17,455 nucleotides of DNA from NCBI GenBank assembly GCA_050996405.1, contig JBPCRW010000262.1:1-17455 (forward strand), written 5' to 3'. The position numbers and the translations under genes are program-made. This DNA is from JBPCRW01 sp050996405. Lineage in GTDB: Bacteria; Acidobacteriota; Blastocatellia; Pyrinomonadales; Pyrinomonadaceae. This document shows, one piece after another, positions 13,650 through 17,455 of the stretch (positions within the stretch are counted from its first letter, which is position 1; each line of letters opens with the position of its first letter). The notes under the pieces were generated by a model, which saw nothing but the letters and a program-made list of their open reading frames with translations, was not told where the DNA came from and ran no database searches.

Positions 13650-14837
13650 ATGCGAATCAAGGGCAAACTTTACGCTCGTATTCAGTATGCGGATGAGGGC
13701 GGCAAGCGGAAAAGCAAAACCAGACCTGTGCCAAGCGGAAAAATAACGGATGTCTGGCAAGTGGTTGCGGAGATGCGGCGAGAATTGGAACATCACGGCG
13801 AGGAAGCCTTGCTGTCGGATAAAATGACTTTTGAGCAGTTAGCCGAAAAATACGCGGCGGCGAAAGTGTTTCCGCCAACCATCAAGGACGGCAAAAAGAT
13901 TGCGGGGCTTAAATCTTATCGCTCGGAAGAAAACAATCTGAAAACTTTAATCGCGTATTTCAAAAAAAAGGCAATCCGCGACATCAGACCTTACCACGTT
14001 GAGAAATTCAAAAAAGACAGAATCGCAGCCGAAACGAAACACGGCAAAGAACGCAGAATCGCATCGGTCAACCGCGAACTTTCGACCTTGCGGGCAATGC
14101 TCAATTTCGCGGCGCGGAATGATTGGATTATGCAGAATCCTTGCTCAAAGGTTGAAAAACTTATTTCCGCTTCGGCGGAAGTCGAACGCGACAGGATTCT
14201 AACCTTTGACGAAGAAGCGCGTCTGTTCGCGGTTTTAACCGTAGAACGAGAACATCTCAAACCGATTTTCATTTGAGCTTTGGATACGGCTCTGCGACCG
14301 GACGAAATTTTTAAGTTAATCTGGCGCGACGTAGATTTTCAAAGCCGCGCGATAACCGTCATCGCTCAAAACTCAAAAAACGAAAAAGAAAGAATTATCG
14401 GAATGACCGGCAGACTTTTTGATGAGCTTCTGCGGCTCTGGGAAATTTCGCCGAAACGCTTAAATTTTTCCGTGTTCGGCACAAAGTCAATCAAGACGGC
14501 TTGCCGTCTGGCGGGCATCGAGAATTTGCGCTTTCGTGATTTCCGGCACACGGCGACAACCCGAATGGTCAAAAGCGAAATGCCGCAAGCCGAAATTATG
14601 AAAGTCACCGGACATACGCAGCTTAAAACTTTCTTGCGCTATGTGAATTTAACCAAAGAAAGCGCGGGCGCGGCGGGCGCGGAGGCTTGCATTTCTCAAG
14701 TTCGCCATTTTCTCGAAGCGCACGCAAACCGCTATCAAGACATAGGCAGTGTCATCGCGCCAAACAACCGCGTCGGCTTTCGACGAACAGACGCGGCGAC
14801 GGATGAAGTTGAATTTCTTACTTTAAACTTTGAATGA
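13650..14837 (+). pseudogene. Tyrosine recombinase/integrase interrupted by one in-frame TGA
   Basis: Tyrosine recombinases integrate and excise mobile DNA. ATG 13650 follows GAGGG at good spacing and the frame would encode 395 residues, but codon 209 (14274-14276) is TGA; the frame is otherwise continuous on both sides. The first part has an N-terminal arm (MRIKGKLYARIQYAD) and a core-binding SAM-like domain (MTFEQLAEKYAAAK to ASVNRELSTLRAMLNFAARN). The second part has the complete catalytic domain: Arg216 in TALRPDE, His300 and Arg305 in DFRHTATTR, His322 in TGHTQL, and nucleophile Tyr331 in LRYVN. Family comparison (PIFI-L-ALDTALR) suggests the stop replaces Leu, so one T-to-G change (TTA or TTG to TGA) would do it. 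Either a dead integrase or a sequencing error; recoding is possible but unsupported. It marks the start of an island-like segment. Confidence 0.88.
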
Positions 14838-15003
14838 AAGCCACGCGCTTGCCATTGGAATCTATTACGACAAACGGCTTCATCTGGCGCAAAAGCGTTA
14901 TTTAAGAGCGATTGAAACTTTAGCCAAAGTCAGATGGATGATTGCGAATACGCAAGCTAAAGGCGCGGAGATGTTTAAGAATTTGATGCGGGAGAAGATT
15001 TAG
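14827..15003 (+). CDS. Small unrecognised reading frame, possible remnant, overlapping the integrase end
   Basis: Between stop codons, a 58-codon frame reads through IYYDKRLHLAQKRYLRAIET, then LAKVRWMIANTQAKGAEMF, and ends KNLMREKI before TAG 15001-15003. Its composition is protein-like, strongly helical and basic, and codon choice matches neighbouring genes. It has no ATG; the only candidate start is TTG at 14830 inside the integrase end, so it may be the tail of a longer gene whose front was lost. I do not recognise the family with confidence. Similar short basic helical proteins accompany integrases in some integrated elements, but that is recollection, not evidence. Confidence 0.4.
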   Translation, partial: TLNESHALAIGIYYDKRLHLAQKRYLRAIETLAKVRWMIANTQAKGAEMFKNLMREKI

Positions 15004-15052
15004 CGTAAATTACACCTGCTTAGCTTATACGAAAGAGATAGATTTTAAGTTG

Positions 15053-16654
15053 ATGCAAAACGCTTTACCTTTAACAGAAAGTAAAACCGAAAAATTAGAT
15101 ATTTCCGCGCTTGAAACTTGGCTGTGGGACGCGGCTTGTGAAATTCGAGGGGCGACGGACGCGCCGAAGTTTAAGGATTTTATTTTGCCTTTGATTTTTT
15201 ACAAACGGCTTTCGGATGTTTTCGACGACGAGTTTGAAAAACAGATTGAAAACTTCGGAAGTGTCGAACTCGCGCATCAAATTGTCGAGGAAGACCACAA
15301 GCAAGCCTTATTAAAAAACAGAACGGGGATTGTCCGGTTTTATATTCCGCGAGATTATTCCTGGCAGGCAATTAGAAATCATCCGGCGAACGGGAAACTT
15401 GGCGAATTTGTAACCGACGCGATGCGTGAAGCGGCAAGGCTGAATCCTGCTTTGGACGGAGTTTTGAACGTCAAAGACTATAACGAACGGCAAAGCGGAC
15501 AAAGGGCTTTGGACGAAGAACGCCTTGCTTCGCTCATCGAAGTTATCAGCCGACACCGTCTAGGTTTGAAAAATGCCGAGCCTGACGTTTTAGGACGCGC
15601 TTACGAATATCTTTTAAGAAAGTTTGCCGAAGGACAAGGGCAGAGCGCGGGAGAATTTTACACGCCGAAAGAAGTCGGGATTTTGATGGCGCACCTCCTC
15701 GATCCGAAACCGCAATCAACGGTTTATGACCCGACTTGCGGCTCGGCGGGGCTGTTGATTAAAGCTCGCCTTGTTTTTGAGCAAAACAATCCTGAAAAAA
15801 ACGCGCTTGCGCCGAAACTTTACGGGCAAGAGTTGAATCCTGTAACTTTTGCGATGGCAAAAATGAATATGTTTCTGCACGATTACACGGATTCATATTT
15901 CGGCATCGGCGACACTTTCCGCAATCCGCAATTTTCGGCGACGGGCGCGAAGGCATTAAAGAAGTTTGATTATGTGGTCGCTAATCCGATGTGGAATCAA
16001 AAAAGCTATGCGGAATCTTTTTATGATGCTGATACTTGGAATCGTTTCAAATTCGGTTTTCCGCCGAGCGGTTCGGCAGATTGGGCTTGGATTCAGCATA
16101 TTTACGCGAGTTTGAACGAAACGGGCAGAGCGGCGATTGTGCTTGATACGGGCGCGGTTTCGCGTGGTTCGGGAAGCCGCAACCAAGACCGCGAGAAAAA
16201 GATTCGGCAAGAATTTGTCGAGCGCGATTTGATTGAAGCGGTTATTTTGCTTCCCGACAATCTTTTTTATAACACTTCGGCGGCGGGAATCGTTTTAGTC
16301 GTTCACGCGAATAAACCGGCAGACAGAAAAGGCGAGATTTTGCTTATCAACGCTTCAAACTATGCAATCAAGCGCAAGCCGAAAAATGAATTGACCGCTG
16401 AAGGCATCAGGGCGGTTTCGGAAGTTTTCGGTAATTGGGAAACGCGGGAAAAATTAAGCAAAATTATTACAGCCGAAGACGCGAGAGAAGCCGATTTTAA
16501 TTTAAGCCCGTCGCAGTTTGTCGAAGTCAAAGACAAAACCGAGCATCGAAATTTAGCGGACATTTACGAAGATTTGAAAGTAGCGAAACAGGAACACGAA
16601 ACGGCAGACAAAAATTTAACCGAGATTTTAACGAAACTCGGCTTATCGGTTTAG
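15053..16654 (+). CDS. hsdM: Type I restriction-modification DNA methyltransferase subunit
   Basis: HsdM methylates adenine N6 using S-adenosylmethionine and needs the HsdS subunit for sequence recognition. I use ATG 15053 (533 residues) rather than the adjoining TTG at 15050. The N-terminal helical domain begins LETWLWDAACEIRG and has the typical FILPLIFYKRLSDVFDDE. The methylase domain has GEFYTPKEV, the SAM motif DPTCGSAGLL (226-235), and the catalytic motif NPMW (311-314), a known variant of NPPF in this subfamily. The length is normal and no lesion is seen. The weak upstream sequence AAAGAGA is the only Shine-Dalgarno candidate. A toxin-antitoxin pair follows 26 bases downstream where hsdS might be expected, and neither hsdS nor hsdR is visible before the window ends, so it may be an orphan or the system may continue beyond. 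Confidence 0.95.
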   Translation: MQNALPLTESKTEKLDISALETWLWDAACEIRGATDAPKFKDFILPLIFYKRLSDVFDDEFEKQIENFGSVELAHQIVEEDHKQALLKNRTGIVRFYIPRDYSWQAIRNHPANGKLGEFVTDAMREAARLNPALDGVLNVKDYNERQSGQRALDEERLASLIEVISRHRLGLKNAEPDVLGRAYEYLLRKFAEGQGQSAGEFYTPKEVGILMAHLLDPKPQSTVYDPTCGSAGLLIKARLVFEQNNPEKNALAPKLYGQELNPVTFAMAKMNMFLHDYTDSYFGIGDTFRNPQFSATGAKALKKFDYVVANPMWNQKSYAESFYDADTWNRFKFGFPPSGSADWAWIQHIYASLNETGRAAIVLDTGAVSRGSGSRNQDREKKIRQEFVERDLIEAVILLPDNLFYNTSAAGIVLVVHANKPADRKGEILLINASNYAIKRKPKNELTAEGIRAVSEVFGNWETREKLSKIITAEDAREADFNLSPSQFVEVKDKTEHRNLADIYEDLKVAKQEHETADKNLTEILTKLGLSV

Positions 16655-16680
16655 AATAAAAAGAAAGGAGTTTTTGAGAA

Positions 16681-16926
16681 ATGATTTCCGAACAGGTTTT
16701 AATCGAAAAGTTCAAAATTCTGCCGCCTGAAAAACAGCAGGAATTAGTTGATTTTGCGGAGTTTTTGGAAGAAAAAACAAAGCGAAAAGAGCCGCGAAAG
16801 AGTTCTTACGGCTTGCTTGCCGATTTGAATATCAGCATCAGCAAAGAAGAAATTGACGAAGCGCGGCGCGAAACGTGGGCAAATTTTCCACGCGAAGATT
16901 TTTTTGATAAGGAGCAAGATAAATAA
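16681..16926 (+). CDS. DUF2281/VapB-like antitoxin
   Basis: This 81-residue protein should bind and neutralise the PIN-domain toxin encoded next, and probably represses their joint promoter. The N-terminal half, with KFKILPPEKQQELVDFAEFL (10-29), is the DUF2281 signature; the C-terminal part, SKEEIDEARRETWANFPRED, resembles the toxin-binding tails of antitoxins paired with PIN toxins. A strong AAGGAG at 16665-16670 lies 10 bases before the ATG. Its TAA shares one base with the ATG of the toxin gene (TAATG), the classic sign of translational coupling. It follows hsdM by 26 bases on the same strand, so the pair could be transcribed with it. Confidence 0.88.
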   Translation: MISEQVLIEKFKILPPEKQQELVDFAEFLEEKTKRKEPRKSSYGLLADLNISISKEEIDEARRETWANFPREDFFDKEQDK

Positions 16927-17324
16927 TGGCTTGCGTCGCTGACAGCCATTCATTGATTTGGTATTTACTCAAATCGCCCGAACTTTCCGCCGATGCTTTG
17001 CAAATTTTTTCGGATACGGCGGCGGGCGAAGACGTTTATGTGCCGACAATCTGCTTGGTCGAAATTACTTATTTGATAGAAAAGAACAGGTTTCCCCGAC
17101 AATTATTGGCGCAGGTTTTACAAACTTTGAATAATCCGCAAAGCGAACTGAAATCTTTTCCGCTTGACGAGAATGTAGCGACAAACCTGCAAAACATTCC
17201 GCGTTCGATTGTCCCCGATATGCCCGATAGAATCATCGCGGCGAGGGCTTTGGCGTTAAATCTGCCGCTTGTCACTTGCGACACGAAAATTCAAAAGCTG
17301 ACGAACATTAAAACCGTTTGGTAA
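16926..17324 (+). CDS. VapC-like PIN-domain ribonuclease toxin
   Basis: PIN-domain toxins are magnesium-dependent ribonucleases that cut tRNA or rRNA and stop translation when the antitoxin is lost. The 132-residue protein starts MACVADSHSLIWYL. The acidic quartet is visible as Asp6, Glu46 in CLVEITYL, Asp101 (with Asp98) in VPDMPDRIIAA, and Asp119 in TCDTKI. An AAGGAG at 16909-16914 inside the antitoxin gene precedes the ATG by 11 bases, and the start overlaps the antitoxin stop. The gene seems complete and active. The RNA target cannot be read from sequence. Together with hsdM it forms a defence/addiction cluster in the island. Confidence 0.92.
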   Translation: MACVADSHSLIWYLLKSPELSADALQIFSDTAAGEDVYVPTICLVEITYLIEKNRFPRQLLAQVLQTLNNPQSELKSFPLDENVATNLQNIPRSIVPDMPDRIIAARALALNLPLVTCDTKIQKLTNIKTVW

Positions 17325-17455
17325 AGTTCCGCAGTTCCGGCTTTCGCTGGCAACGCGCTGCAAAGAAACCAACTCAAGGCCGAACTCGGAAAGCTTTACT
17401 TTGCCAAAACCCTGAATCGGAACTTCAGGACAGGCGACAAAACAAACAACCGGAC
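17325..17455. other. Window end: no gene recognised, open in more than one frame
   Basis: The last 131 bases follow the toxin stop. The + frame continuing that of the toxin is open to the end (ALQRNQLKAELGKLYFAKTL), and a - strand frame is also open (VPIQGFGKVKLSEFGLELVS). Neither resembles HsdS or another family I know. A short direct repeat, AGTTCCG twice, occurs at 17326-17340. Base composition differs from the genes before it. Confidence 0.3.

Noticed and set aside
13540..13650. tRNA-type attachment site next to the integrase
   Set aside because: No cloverleaf-like or tRNA 3'-end sequence can be seen in the gap between the SDR and the integrase, and no matching repeat was found at the far side within the window.

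Overview
The window looks like a chromosomal segment from an environmental, probably aerobic heterotrophic bacterium. My best guess is Acidobacteriota, class Blastocatellia (Pyrinomonas-like). The grounds are a decayed Oar-type TonB-dependent receptor with the plug motifs typical of that phylum, cyclomaltodextrinase-like and GH15 starch enzymes, a HypE suggesting a NiFe hydrogenase, and weak or absent Shine-Dalgarno sequences. This is inference from protein style; there is no rRNA or marker gene here to settle it.

Layout. (1) Positions 1-1044 hold the 3' part of hypE (NiFe hydrogenase maturation). (2) Positions 1234-8848 form a starch/maltodextrin locus on the + strand that is half intact and half fossil. 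Its order is: ROK repressor remnant, TonB-dependent receptor remnant, unresolved coding remnant, intact malQ, GH13 amylase/cyclomaltodextrinase remnant, intact giant secreted GH15-CBM48-esterase protein, intact ROK glucokinase. The surviving enzymes still make a short route: secreted glucoamylase frees glucose, MalQ remodels maltodextrins, glucokinase makes glucose 6-phosphate. What has decayed is the regulator, the outer-membrane receptor and the GH13 enzyme. Lesions can be read base by base (single-G insertion, single-G deletion, nonsense codons, loss of the catalytic barrel). Inverted repeats made of short words lie in the gaps, and two of them supply the codons of secretion signals. (3) Positions 8975-13522 lie on the - strand: serA (serine biosynthesis), and upstream of it a three-gene unit SDR -> SRPBCC/DUF2892 -> zinc alcohol dehydrogenase ending in a probable intrinsic terminator. 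(4) From 13650 to the end is an island-like segment on the + strand: a tyrosine recombinase interrupted by one in-frame TGA between its two domains, a small unrecognised reading frame, a type I modification methylase (hsdM), and a translationally coupled VapBC-type toxin-antitoxin pair. No hsdS or hsdR is visible before the window ends.

The most notable points are the decay pattern of the starch locus, the repeat-encoded signal peptides, the GH15-CBM48-esterase fusion, and the recombinase broken exactly at its domain boundary. I found no tRNA, rRNA, CRISPR array or complete insertion sequence.
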